From: Desulfonatronum thioautotrophicum
Lineage (GTDB): Bacteria > Desulfobacterota > Desulfovibrionia > Desulfovibrionales > Desulfonatronaceae
Reading direction: 5' to 3'
DNA length: 64,000 nt
Assembly: GCF_000934745.1 (NCBI RefSeq)
Contig: NZ_JYNO01000001.1
Location: 124,001 to 188,000 of the forward strand
The position numbers were made by a program, and so were the translations under genes. The notes below the pieces were generated by a model, which saw nothing but the letters and a program-made list of their open reading frames with translations, was not told the origin of the DNA and searched no databases. Numbering within the stretch: position 1 is the stretch's first letter; each line of letters starts with the position of its first letter. Shown piece by piece: positions 46,833 to 56,000 of this stretch.

Positions 46833-47951
46833 ATGAGCTTTGCCAAGGACATGGAATCCTACGCGGGCCTGGACATGTCCACGACCATCCATGGGAAACA
46901 GCGTCGGGACGTGCATCAAGCCCTGGGGAAAGAGCGGCCGGGGCCGGATGATCTGTTGGCCCTGCTTTCTCCGGCTGCCGGTGACATGCTCGAAGAACTG
47001 GCCCGCAAGGCCGCGGACCTGACCCTGCGGCATTTTGGCCGTGCGGTTCAGCTGTTCACCCCGCTCTATGTCTCGGACTTCTGTACCAATCGCTGCGTCT
47101 ATTGCGGCTTCAACGCGGAACAGGGGAGCAAGCGCCGCCAGCTTTCCCTGGAAGAAGTCCGCGTCGAGGCCGAGCGCATCGCCACCACCGGTCTGCGCCA
47201 GATCCTGGTGCTCACTGGCGACGCCCGGGCCAAGGCACCGCCGGAATTTCTGGAGCAGGTTCTGAACGTGCTCCGGGAGTTCTTCCCCAGCCTGCTCCTG
47301 GAGGTCTACGCCCTGACCAGGGACGAATACGCCCGGATGATTCATGCCGGCGCCGAGGGGCTGACCATTTATCAAGAAACCTACGATCCGGAGCAGTACG
47401 CCCGGATGCACCCCGGCGGCCCGAAACAGGACTATGCATTTCGCTTGGACGCCCCGGAACGGGCCTGCCGGGCCGGGATGCGCTGGGTGGGCATCGGCGC
47501 GCTCTACGGTCTGGGCGACTGGCGCATGGATGCCTTTTGGGCTGCCCTGCATGCTCGCTGGCTGCAGGATCAATACCCCGGCGCAGAAATCGGCTTGTCC
47601 CTGCCACGGATGCGCCCTCATGCCGGTGCCTGGCAGCCGGAGCATCCGGTTGCGGACCGGGATCTGACCCAGATCCTCCTGGCCCAGCGCCTCTATCTGC
47701 CTCGGGCATCCATCACGCTATCCACCAGGGAGCCAGCCCGGCTGCGGGAAAATCTCCTGCCTCTGGGTGTGACCCGCCTCTCCGCCGGGGTCTCCACGTC
47801 TGTGGGCGGACATGGGTCAGGCCAGGCTGGAACGCCGCAGTTCGAGGTGGCCGATGATCGCAGTGTGAGCGAGATCGCGGCCATGCTGCGGAACAAGGGA
47901 TTTCAGCCGGTGTTCAAGGACTGGCAACCATTTGACACGGTTGCCGCATGA
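46833..47951 (+). CDS. thiH: 2-iminoacetate synthase (tyrosine lyase) ThiH
   Basis: Radical SAM enzyme (372 residues) that cleaves tyrosine to dehydroglycine and p-cresol, the oxygen-independent alternative to glycine oxidase ThiO. The cluster motif CxxxCxxC is CTNRCVYCGF. IYQETYDPEQYARMHPGGPK and GIGALYGLGDWR are family blocks. ATG 46833 follows GGAAGGG by 8 nt, and a GTG at 46824 overlapping thiG is possible. Its use fits a strict anaerobe. It overlaps thiF by 4 nt. Confidence 0.96.
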   Translation: MSFAKDMESYAGLDMSTTIHGKQRRDVHQALGKERPGPDDLLALLSPAAGDMLEELARKAADLTLRHFGRAVQLFTPLYVSDFCTNRCVYCGFNAEQGSKRRQLSLEEVRVEAERIATTGLRQILVLTGDARAKAPPEFLEQVLNVLREFFPSLLLEVYALTRDEYARMIHAGAEGLTIYQETYDPEQYARMHPGGPKQDYAFRLDAPERACRAGMRWVGIGALYGLGDWRMDAFWAALHARWLQDQYPGAEIGLSLPRMRPHAGAWQPEHPVADRDLTQILLAQRLYLPRASITLSTREPARLRENLLPLGVTRLSAGVSTSVGGHGSGQAGTPQFEVADDRSVSEIAAMLRNKGFQPVFKDWQPFDTVAA

Positions 47952-48625
47952 ACATCACCGAACAGGGCATCGCCCGCCACATTGGTCCGGAAACCCTGGT
48001 CCGACTGCAACAGGTGCGCATCGGCCTAGCCGGGGCCGGGGGGCTGGGGTCCAATTGCGCCCAGGCCCTAGTCCGCTCCGGGTTCAAGCGTTTCGTGCTT
48101 GTGGACTTCGACCGGGTGGAACCATCCAACCTGAATCGGCAGTTCTTTTTTCCGGACCAGGTCGGCCTGCCCAAGGTCGTTGCCCTGGGCGCCAACCTGT
48201 TGCGGATCAATCCGGACCTGGAACTGAAGCTGCACGAGACAGCGATCACCCTGGATAATGTTCACCCGTTCTTCGCGGGATGCGATGCCATGCTGGAATG
48301 CGTGGACGACCCGGCAGTGAAAAAGCTGCTGGCCGAGGCCATGCTCCCCACCGCAACCCTGTTCGTGGCCGCCTCGGGTATTGCCGGATGCGGGAATACC
48401 GATCGCATCCGCACCAGACGCCTTCGGAGTAATTTTTTCCTCGTGGGCGACGAGCAAACCACCGCCTGTTCGGATACACCGCCCCTGGCCCCCTTGGTCA
48501 CCCTGGCTGCCGCGAAACAGGCCGACGTGGTGCTGCATCATTTTCTGCATCAGCACGAACAGGGCGCACACGCAGGTGCGCCCCTACGGAAATGCATTGA
48601 CCGACCATGGACCGTTGAACCGTGA
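47948..48625 (+). CDS. thiF: ThiS adenylyltransferase ThiF (short type)
   Basis: A 225-residue E1-like enzyme that adenylates the ThiS C terminus. The ATP loop GLAGAGGLGSNCAQALVRSG is followed by VLVDFDRVEPSNLNRQFFF and FVAASGIAGCG. This is the short ThiF form found with thiSGH in anaerobes, without the zinc-binding tail of E. coli ThiF. The last 20 or so residues (EQGAHAGAPLRKC onward) are encoded by a REP-like palindrome, so the C terminus is probably extended or replaced. It overlaps the thiH stop (ATGA). Confidence 0.93.
   Translation: MNITEQGIARHIGPETLVRLQQVRIGLAGAGGLGSNCAQALVRSGFKRFVLVDFDRVEPSNLNRQFFFPDQVGLPKVVALGANLLRINPDLELKLHETAITLDNVHPFFAGCDAMLECVDDPAVKKLLAEAMLPTATLFVAASGIAGCGNTDRIRTRRLRSNFFLVGDEQTTACSDTPPLAPLVTLAAAKQADVVLHHFLHQHEQGAHAGAPLRKCIDRPWTVEP
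48562..48583. repeat. REP-like palindrome inside the 3' end of thiF
   Basis: GGGCGCAC (48562-48569) and GTGCGCCC (48576-48583) flank a 6-nt loop, and CTACG follows. The sequence style is that of dispersed intergenic REP elements, but here it is translated as part of ThiF. Confidence 0.75.
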
Positions 48626-48662
48626 ACCCAAATCATTGAACCCTGGACACCAAAGGAATCGC

Positions 48663-49319
48663 ATGATGAACAATCCCTTACGCGACATCGACCTGTACGG
48701 CCTGACCAGCGAGGAGCATTCCCTGGGTCGGACCAACCTGGAGGTGGTCCGGACCATGCTGGACGCCGGGATCAGGCTTATCCAGTACCGGGAAAAGGAC
48801 AAGCCCGGACGGACCAAGCTGGAGGAATGCACGGCCATCCGGGAGTTGACCCGCCAGACCGGGGCCCTGTTTCTGGTCAACGACGACGTGGCCGTGGCCC
48901 AGGCCGTGGGTGCGGACGGGGTGCATGTGGGCCAGGACGACCTCCCGGTCCCGGTGGTCCGCCGCCTGCTTGGCCCAGGCAAAATCATCGGCCTGTCCAC
49001 CCACTGTCCGGATGAAGCCCGGGCCGCGGTACAGGCCGGAGCGGACTACATCGGCGTGGGCCCGATCTTCGCCACCAAGACCAAGAAGGACGTCTGCGCT
49101 CCGGTGGGCCTGGAATACCTGGAATGGGTCACGGCCAACCTGTCGATTCCCTTTGTAGCCATCGGCGGGATCAAGGAGCATAACATCGGCGAGGTGGTTC
49201 AGCGGGGCGCGTCCTGCGTGGCCATGATCACGGAAATCGTCGCAAAACCGGATATTCCCGCGCAGATCCAAGCCCTGCGCAAGGCCATGCAACAGAAGAT
49301 AAAGGAAACACAATCATGA
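48663..49319 (+). CDS. thiE: Thiamine-phosphate synthase ThiE
   Basis: ThiE (218 residues) couples hydroxymethylpyrimidine diphosphate with thiazole phosphate. It shows [89 protein letters not shown] and [21 protein letters not shown] lies 5-8 nt before ATG 48663 or 48666. The stop overlaps the thiC start (ATGA), and 37 bp separate it from thiF. Confidence 0.96.
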   Translation: MMNNPLRDIDLYGLTSEEHSLGRTNLEVVRTMLDAGIRLIQYREKDKPGRTKLEECTAIRELTRQTGALFLVNDDVAVAQAVGADGVHVGQDDLPVPVVRRLLGPGKIIGLSTHCPDEARAAVQAGADYIGVGPIFATKTKKDVCAPVGLEYLEWVTANLSIPFVAIGGIKEHNIGEVVQRGASCVAMITEIVAKPDIPAQIQALRKAMQQKIKETQS

Positions 49320-50620
49320 GTTGGACAACCCAGATGAACGCGGCCCGCCAAGGCATCGTCACGGATCAAATGCGCATCGTGGCGGCCAATGAGAGCATGC
49401 CCCTGGAAACTCTTATGGAACGCATGGCCGCCGGCGAGGTGATCATTCCGGCGAACAAGAATCACGCCCACCTGGACCCTGAAGGCGTCGGCCGGGGGCT
49501 GCGGACCAAGATCAACGTCAATCTGGGCATTTCCAAGGACGCCTGCGACATGGACCTGGAAATGGAAAAGGTCCGCCACGCCCTGCGCCTGGGAGCCGAG
49601 GCGATCATGGACTTAAGCTGCTTCGGCAAGACCCGCGAATTCCGCCAGGCCCTGATCGCCGAATCCCGGGCCATGATCGGCACGGTACCCATCTATGACG
49701 CCGTGGGCTTCTACGACAAAAATCTGTCCGACATCAGCGCGGACGAATTCTTCGACGTGGTCCAGGCCCACGTGGACGACGGGGTGGACTTCCTGACCAT
49801 CCACTGCGGCTTGAACCGTTTAACCGCGGAGCGGATCGAGAAGACCAATCGCCTGACCTCCCTGGTCTCCCGGGGCGGCTCCCTGCTCTACGCCTGGATG
49901 AAGGAGAACGACGCGGAAAACCCGTTCTACGAGCACTACGACCGGCTCCTGGAGATCTGCGCCAAGCACGACGTGACCCTGAGCCTGGGCGACGGCTGCC
50001 GCCCCGGCTCCCTGCACGACGCCACGGACGCGGTCCAGGTTCAGGAAATGATCGTCCTGGGCGAGCTGACCAAGCGGGCCTGGGAGCGCGACGTCCAGGT
50101 GATGATCGAAGGCCCCGGACACATGGCCCTGAACGAAATCGCCGCGAACATGGTCCTGGAGAAACGACTCTGCCACGGCGCGCCCTTCTACGTCCTCGGC
50201 CCCCTGGTCACGGACGTGGCTCCGGGTTACGACCACATCACCAGCGCCATCGGCGGAGCCGTGGCCGCGGCCGCCGGCGCGGACTTCCTCTGCTACGTCA
50301 CCCCGGCCGAACACCTGCGCCTGCCCACATTGGAAGACATGAAGGAAGGCATCATGGCCTCCCGCATCGCGGCTCACGCCGCGGACATCGCCAAGGGCAT
50401 TCCCGGCGCGCGCAACTGGGACGACAAGATGTCCAAAGCCCGGGCCGACCTGGACTGGGAGGCCATGTTCAACCTGGCCCTGGACCCGGAAAAAGCCCGC
50501 GCCTACCGCGAATCCTCCAAACCGGCCCACGAGGACTCCTGCACCATGTGCGGCAAAATGTGCGCGGTCCGGACCATGAAGCGGATCAGGGAAGGGAAGG
50601 ATATTCGGTTGGATGATTGA
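49316..50620 (+). CDS. thiC: Phosphomethylpyrimidine synthase ThiC
   Basis: Radical SAM enzyme (434 residues) that converts aminoimidazole ribotide into the thiamine pyrimidine. The [4Fe-4S] motif is at the C terminus, [10 protein letters not shown]. Family blocks include [51 protein letters not shown] and [17 protein letters not shown]. It is the last gene of thiSGHFEC. thiD and thiL are not in the window. It converges with hicAB. Confidence 0.98.
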   Translation: MSWTTQMNAARQGIVTDQMRIVAANESMPLETLMERMAAGEVIIPANKNHAHLDPEGVGRGLRTKINVNLGISKDACDMDLEMEKVRHALRLGAEAIMDLSCFGKTREFRQALIAESRAMIGTVPIYDAVGFYDKNLSDISADEFFDVVQAHVDDGVDFLTIHCGLNRLTAERIEKTNRLTSLVSRGGSLLYAWMKENDAENPFYEHYDRLLEICAKHDVTLSLGDGCRPGSLHDATDAVQVQEMIVLGELTKRAWERDVQVMIEGPGHMALNEIAANMVLEKRLCHGAPFYVLGPLVTDVAPGYDHITSAIGGAVAAAAGADFLCYVTPAEHLRLPTLEDMKEGIMASRIAAHAADIAKGIPGARNWDDKMSKARADLDWEAMFNLALDPEKARAYRESSKPAHEDSCTMCGKMCAVRTMKRIREGKDIRLDD

Positions 50621-50644
50621 GAGTGGGAGTTGGCCATAAAGACA

Positions 50645-50992
50645 TCAGCACGAACGGCCCTGACTGGCGTGGCCGTTCAATGCTTTGGAAATCGTGTCGG
50701 CAACCCAGGCATTCAAGCTGACTCCCGCTTTACGGGCTTCAACCGTCACATTCTTGTGCAACTCGGGTTCAACGCGCACCACGAACTTGCCCGAATAAGG
50801 CTTCTCAGGATTCTCTCCACGCTTTGCGCAAAATTCCAGGTAATCGTCGACGGAATCCTGAAAAGCCTGCTTGAGTTGCTGGACCGTTTCCCCCTCAAAA
50901 GTAATAACGTCCCGTAAATTGACGACTTCGCCATGAAAAATATCCGCTTCGTCATCAAACTCGACTTTTGCGTAATACCCCTTGTATTCCAT
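50645..50992 (-). CDS. hicB: HicB-family antitoxin
   Basis: A 115-residue antitoxin. The N-terminal partial RNase H-like fold (GYYAKVEFDDEADIFHGEVV) is followed by a ribbon-helix-helix-type C terminus (KFVVRVEPELHKNVTVEARK) expected to bind the hicAB operator. The ATG shares its A with the hicA stop (TGATG). It neutralises HicA and represses the pair. The 24-bp gap to thiC marks the left border of the accessory island. Confidence 0.93.
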   Translation of the reverse strand: MEYKGYYAKVEFDDEADIFHGEVVNLRDVITFEGETVQQLKQAFQDSVDDYLEFCAKRGENPEKPYSGKFVVRVEPELHKNVTVEARKAGVSLNAWVADTISKALNGHASQGRSC

Positions 50993-51246
50993 CACACCTG
51001 CACCCCCGCTTCGACAAGAAACCTTCGAACCGATTTTACCGCGGCTTTGCTCGATACCCGTTCCGGATGAGGACGGTGGAAAACAGCACGGACATCATTG
51101 AGCGCCACCCTCACTCGCGAACCTTTTCCTTCACTCATCTCAGCCCCCAACGCCGCAAGCAAGCCTTCAATATCTCGCCACAAAATATCCGAACGTTCGG
51201 GCTTTTCGAACAACAGTTTCAAAACAAGACGTTGCTTCTTATTCAT
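50992..51246 (-). CDS. hicA: HicA-family mRNA interferase toxin
   Basis: An 84-residue double-stranded-RNA-binding-fold toxin of the subgroup with KGSRVRVALNDVRAVFHRPHP. The usual GSH catalytic histidine position reads GSR, as in that subgroup. It would cleave mRNA in a ribosome-independent way when HicB is lost. ATG 51246 is preferred, and an upstream TTG at 51261 is possible. It is the first gene of the pair. Confidence 0.9.
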   Translation of the reverse strand: MNKKQRLVLKLLFEKPERSDILWRDIEGLLAALGAEMSEGKGSRVRVALNDVRAVFHRPHPERVSSKAAVKSVRRFLVEAGVQV

Positions 51247-51259
51247 GACCTTTGATATC

Positions 51260-51288
51260 AAAATATAGTATCATTATGAAAAAGGCAA
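51260..51288 (-). promoter_or_regulatory. hicAB promoter
   Basis: TTGCCT (51288-51283) and TATTTT (51265-51260) are spaced 17 nt apart, directly upstream of hicA. The downstream TTTGATATCAAA palindrome (51251-51262) touches the -10 and is a good candidate HicB operator. Confidence 0.65.
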
Positions 51289-51371
51289 CTGTGCCGATAG
51301 TCGCCAATCCTCTTCCTCCTTCACGGACTCCTGTTTTTGCCACCCCCTGTTCTTCTTGGACCACCTATCCT

Positions 51372-51881
51372 CTACATTGCGGCATCAAATTCGCCCCTAT
51401 ACCGGGCCGTGCCGCCCTCTTTGGGCAGGACTTCAGGGTCCAACACCGCGACCATGAACGCCGCATCCGGCACCCCCTCCCATTGGCTGACAAGTCCATA
51501 CCTGGATGCCGGCTCGAAGCCAAAGCGCGGGTAGTATTCCGGGTGGCCCAGGACGATGGCGAAGGGGCAGCCGGACTGGCGCAGATGATCCAGCCCGTGC
51601 CGGACCAGCAGGGAGCCGATGCCTTTGCGTTGGTGGGAGGGCAGCACCGCCATGGGCGCAAGTCCCATGCCCGTCACATCGGAGCCATCCACCGTGACCG
51701 GAGTGAACAGGATGTGGCCGACGACAACGCCGTCCTCCACGGCCACAAAGGCGAGATATTCCTTGCAGGAACTCCGGAGCACATCCACCAAACCCGCCTC
51801 CGGGCCGTTCTCGAAGGCGGCCAGGTTCAGATGCTGAATGGCATTCTGGTCTTGGGGGGCTTCCAATCGGATTTCGAGCAT
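51372..51881 (-). CDS. GNAT-family N-acetyltransferase (YhbS-like)
   Basis: A 169-residue acetyltransferase. The acetyl-CoA loop is LAPMAVLPSHQRKGIGSLLV (the R/QxxGxG/A motif). It is followed by GLDHLRQSGCPFAIVLGHPEYYPRFGFEPA, a hallmark of the YhbS-type group. It acts in the cytoplasm on an unknown amine, and tRNA/aminoacyl-type toxins in GNAT-antitoxin pairs belong to a different subgroup. No antitoxin partner is adjacent. It sits between hicAB and yefM-yoeB as island cargo. Confidence 0.88.
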   Translation of the reverse strand: MLEIRLEAPQDQNAIQHLNLAAFENGPEAGLVDVLRSSCKEYLAFVAVEDGVVVGHILFTPVTVDGSDVTGMGLAPMAVLPSHQRKGIGSLLVRHGLDHLRQSGCPFAIVLGHPEYYPRFGFEPASRYGLVSQWEGVPDAAFMVAVLDPEVLPKEGGTARYRGEFDAAM

Positions 51882-52328
51882 AGAAGTGCCCTTTTTTGAA
51901 GTATTTGTGACGTAAGGGATGAAGGTTTCATGTTCGCCACAATCATTTGGAGGCGTGGTCCCCTCTGTGTCATTGAAAGCGAGGGAGTAGGCGCTGCCAG
52001 CTTAAAGCGCATTGATTCGGGGCAATCACCTTGTCCGCGGCCAGTTGTACGGTCCAAACCAAACGAGTTCAAGCACGTTGATGCGCATGCGAATCATGTT
52101 TCAGCCATGCTTGTCAGTCGCGACGCTTTCCACAATACGGTGCGTTTTTCAAACACCCTGGACAGGATTGCCTCCATCTGCACGTCTCTCTCCCTCGTAC
52201 CATGGACTTGCAATGGGCCTGCTTCCCACTAGCTCATGGAATGAATTTTATACGACGCCATCGTATGGATGGGTTTGTGTTGATCCATGGCGGCAGGAAT
52301 TCCGCACCTTCTTCCGCAAAACCCGGCC
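51882..52328. other. Gene-poor gap in the accessory island
   Basis: Open frames exist on both strands (such as 51930-52232) but none looks like a protein by composition or motif. No RNA, terminator or insertion sequence end is apparent. It is probably decayed island DNA. Confidence 0.5.
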
Positions 52329-52365
52329 TTGACGGCCTGAGCTCGCATGTACTACATCTTGTACA
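52329..52365 (+). promoter_or_regulatory. yefM-yoeB promoter with TGTACA-type operators
   Basis: TTGACG (52329-52334) and TACATC (52353-52358) are spaced 18 nt apart. TGTACT (52348-52353) and TGTACA (52360-52365) flank the -10. TGTACA is the core of the E. coli YefM operator, so autoregulation by YefM-YoeB is likely. Confidence 0.65.
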
Positions 52366-52385
52366 TTATCAAAGAGGGATAAGCC

Positions 52386-52640
52386 ATGCGTATCGTATCG
52401 TTCTCCGAGGCCCGCAATGGGCTGAAAGCCGTCATCGACACCGTGATCGACGACGCCGAATGCACCATCATCAGCCGGCGTGATGCGCCGGCTGCCGTGA
52501 TCATGTCCATGGACCAGTACAACAGCCTGATGGAAACCGTGCACCTGCTGAGATCTCCGGCCAATGTCGTCCACCTACAGGAATCCATCCAGCAATACAA
52601 AAACGGAAGAGTGGTCGAGCGGGATCTGCTGGATGAGTAG
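52386..52640 (+). CDS. yefM: YefM/Phd-family antitoxin
   Basis: An 84-residue antitoxin with the Phd/YefM N-terminal DNA-binding fold (FSEARNGLKAVIDTVIDDAE and RRDAPAAVIMSMDQYNSLME) and a C-terminal toxin-wrapping tail (ANVVHLQESIQQYKNGRVVE). It blocks YoeB and represses the operon through the TGTACA-type sites just upstream. Its stop overlaps the yoeB start by 8 nt. Confidence 0.95.
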   Translation: MRIVSFSEARNGLKAVIDTVIDDAECTIISRRDAPAAVIMSMDQYNSLMETVHLLRSPANVVHLQESIQQYKNGRVVERDLLDE

Positions 52641-52893
52641 GTTGCTGGCCTGGACCAATGCGGCCTGGTCCGACTATCTTTTCTGGCAGACCCAGGACAA
52701 AAAGACGCTCAGGAGGATCAATAGGCTGATTGCCGATGTGCTCCGGTCACCGTTTTCAGGCATCGGCAAACCCGAGGCGCTCAGGGAAAGCCTCGCCGGC
52801 TTCTGGTCCCGGAGGATCGATGAGTCCAATCGTCTGGTTTACGCCGTGGACGATACGCACATCACGATCATTTCCTGCAGGTATCATTATTGA
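52633..52893 (+). CDS. yoeB: YoeB-family ribosome-dependent mRNA interferase
   Basis: An 86-residue RelE-superfamily toxin that cleaves mRNA at the ribosomal A site. Typical features are WTNAAWSDYLFWQTQDKKTL, INRLIADVLRSPFSGIGKPE, then GFWSRRIDESNRLVYAVDD and the C-terminal ISCRYHY, which contains the catalytic His/Tyr pair. The whole length matches E. coli YoeB, so it should be active. It is coupled to yefM. Confidence 0.96.
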   Translation: MSRLLAWTNAAWSDYLFWQTQDKKTLRRINRLIADVLRSPFSGIGKPEALRESLAGFWSRRIDESNRLVYAVDDTHITIISCRYHY

Positions 52894-53003
52894 CCCGAGG
52901 GCAAAAACAACTCTGGGGTTTTCATGCGCACAAAATCGGATGATCGGGCTAAAATCGGCGCAGAGGGCGCTGCTTTTGGCGTTTCAATCCGTGGCATCTC
53001 GTC

Positions 53004-56000
53004 ATGACCCTGGACACGTACCTGCGAGGCGGGGTGGTCATCGACCTGGAAATCCATCCGGACGAAGGCCGGCTGCTCAAGATCGGGGCTGTTGGTCTAG
53101 GGGGGCATGAGCACCGGCTTTTTCAGGGCGATTTCCATGCTGGGAACGCCCTGGCAAAAATAGACTCCTTTTTTTCGAACCGTTCCTTCCTGCTCGGCCA
53201 CAACATTCTGGGTCACGACTTCCCCTGGCTGCGGGAGCGTTTTCCGGACTCAAGCATCCTCAAGCTGCCCGCGCTGGACACCCTGCACCTCTCGCCTCTG
53301 GCTTTTCCCAGGAACCCGTACCACCACCTGGTCAAGGACTACAAGCTGGTGAAGGTGGCCGTGAACGATCCGATTCAGGACTGCCTGCAGGCCAAGCGGG
53401 TGTTTCATGACGAGATCGAGGCCTTCCGCCAACTTCCGCCGGAGCAGCTCCTGTTCTACGGCTCGGTATTGGCAAGGTCCTTTCCGGCAAGCGGGTTCGG
53501 CGCGTTTTTCTCCCTCCTTGCCGGACAGGCCTTACCAGACAGGCAAGATAACGAACGGTACTGGAACCAGCGCCTGAGGGAACTGGCCTGCGTGACCTCG
53601 GGCAGGCAGGTGTTCCGTGACCTGTGGGAACAGCCCGAAGAGTCCCGATGCCTGGGCTACATCCTGGCCTGGCTGGAGGTGGCCGGGGGCAACTCGGTCT
53701 TGCCGGCCTGGGTCTGGAAAAGCCACCCCGCGGTCCCGGCCATGTTGCGTTCCCTGCGCGAAACGCCGTGCACTGATCCCGAATGCGGATACTGCCAAAG
53801 TGCTTTTGACTCCAAGGTCCAGCTGCAACGCTATTTCGGATATGACGACTATCTGCCGGTCAAGGGAAAAAACCCGCCGCTCCAGAAACTGGTGATCGAG
53901 ACCCTGATCCGGGGCCATGACTGCCTGGGGGTTCTGCCCACCGGGGCCGGGAAATCCCTCTGCTACCAGCTGCCCGGTCTGATGAAGGCCGAGCAGCGCA
54001 AGACCCTCACGGTCATCATTTCCCCGCTGCAGTCCCTGATGAAGGACCAAGTGGACGGGCTGACGCGCAAGGGCATCCTCAGTGGATGCACCATCAATTC
54101 CACGCTCACGGTCATCGAGCGGGCCAGGACCCTGGAGGCCATCTGCCTCGGAGACCGCGACCTGGTCTGGATCGCCCCGGAGCAACTGCGCAACACCACT
54201 GTGCGTGAGACCCTCCGCTCCCGGGAAATCGGCATGGTGGTCATGGACGAGGCCCATTGCTTCTCCAAATGGGGCCACGATTTCCGTCCCGACTACTTGG
54301 CACTGGCCGCGTTCCTCAAGGATATCTGCCCGGAACCGCCATACCCGGAACCCCAGGTCGCCTGCTTCACGGCCACGGCCAAGCCGGATGTCCGGGACGA
54401 AATTCTGCGATACTTCATGGATGAACTGGGCCGGGAGCTGGTCCTTTTCGAGGGCGGCCACGAGCGGCCCAATCTGCGTTTCGATGTTATCCCCTGCACG
54501 GAATCGGAAAAACTCGAGCGGATCAACGCCATTCTCCAGGACGTGCTTGCCCCAGGGGAACCAGGCGGGGCCATCGTCTTTACCGCAACCCGTAAAAAGG
54601 CCGAGGAATACGCGGAGGGCTTGCGGGATCATGGCTGGCAGGTAGACTACTATCATGCCGGGCGCACCCCCGAGGACCGGGTGACGGTGCAGGAACGGTT
54701 TTTGGCCGGGGAGCTTCGGGTCATCACGGCCACCAACGCCTTTGGCATGGGCGTGGACAAGGCCGACGTGCGGGCCGTGATCCATGCCTCCACGCCGGGA
54801 TCCCTGGAGAATTATCTCCAGGAAGCCGGGCGGGCGGGCCGGGACAGACAGCCGGCCATGTGCTGCCTGTTGTACGATCCGGAGGATCTGAACACCCAGT
54901 TCGAGCTCTGCCGGAACTCGGAGGTCACGAACAAGGACTTCCGGTCCTTGTACGCCGGTCTGAAAAGCCTGGCCGCATCGCGCCAAAACCCCACGCTGGT
55001 CATGACCTCCGGCGAACTGCTGGCCTCCGAGGAGTTCGCGGCCTACGAATTCGACATCCTGGACGCCAATGATTCCATGCGGGACACCAAGGTGCGCACC
55101 GCGCTTTCCTGGCTGGAGCGCGGCGGGAAGGTTCGCCGGGGCGACAACAAGACCCTGACCATCCAGGGCCGCCTGCTGACCAAAAACAAGGAGCAGGCCC
55201 TGTCCATCATGGCCCCGCTTAATCTTTCCAGGTCCGAGCGGGATCTCTGGCTGGGGCTGCTGGACATCTTGATGCAGGCGGACCCCAAGGAACTCCTGCA
55301 TACCGACGCCCTGTCGGAGCGGCTGGGAACGGAGCCCAAACGCATCCTGAACACCCTGAGCGCCATGCGCAAAGCGCGCATCCTGAACCATGACCTGAAC
55401 ATGACCGCCTTTGTGCGCAAGGGCATTGCCGATGATGCCGAAACCCGGCTCACTCGGTACATCTTCCTGGAAGAGCATCTGCTCAAGCTGATGGATGAGG
55501 ATGAGCCGGACGCCAGGGCCGGAGGAATCTACAACCTGCCTCTGCGCCATGTCTGCCAACGACTCAGGGACCAGGGAATGCAAGACGCAAGCCCGGCTCA
55601 ACTGCTCCGGATCCTGGAGCTGCTCATGGACGAAAAGCTGCTCCGGATCAGCCAGCTTTCCAATTCCACCTATCAGGTCAATCTGCGCCGGGAGTGGCTG
55701 GAGGCCAGAGAGGCCGTCTCCCAGCGCAATCAGGTCGTTCGGGTCCTGCTACGCTGTCTTCTGGACAAAATTCCTTCCGGCGTGAAGGGCAAGGATCTGC
55801 TGGTCTCGTTCAGCACTGGGGAGCTGGAAAAAGCGCTGCAACGCGACCTGTTCACCAGCCTGATGTCCGACATTCCGGAGCGGTGCAAAGATGCGCTCTT
55901 CGCCCTGCATCACGCCCGGGCCGTCACTTTGCAGAACGGACTGTCCATCATCCGCCCAGCCATGACCATCACCGTGCTGGACGCCAAGGGCAGATTCACC

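Noticed and set aside
53532-55601. A 689-residue open frame antisense to the giant helicase gene
   Set aside because: It is a GC-rich shadow frame: the plus strand carries unmistakable RecQ motifs and the antisense product has no family pattern.
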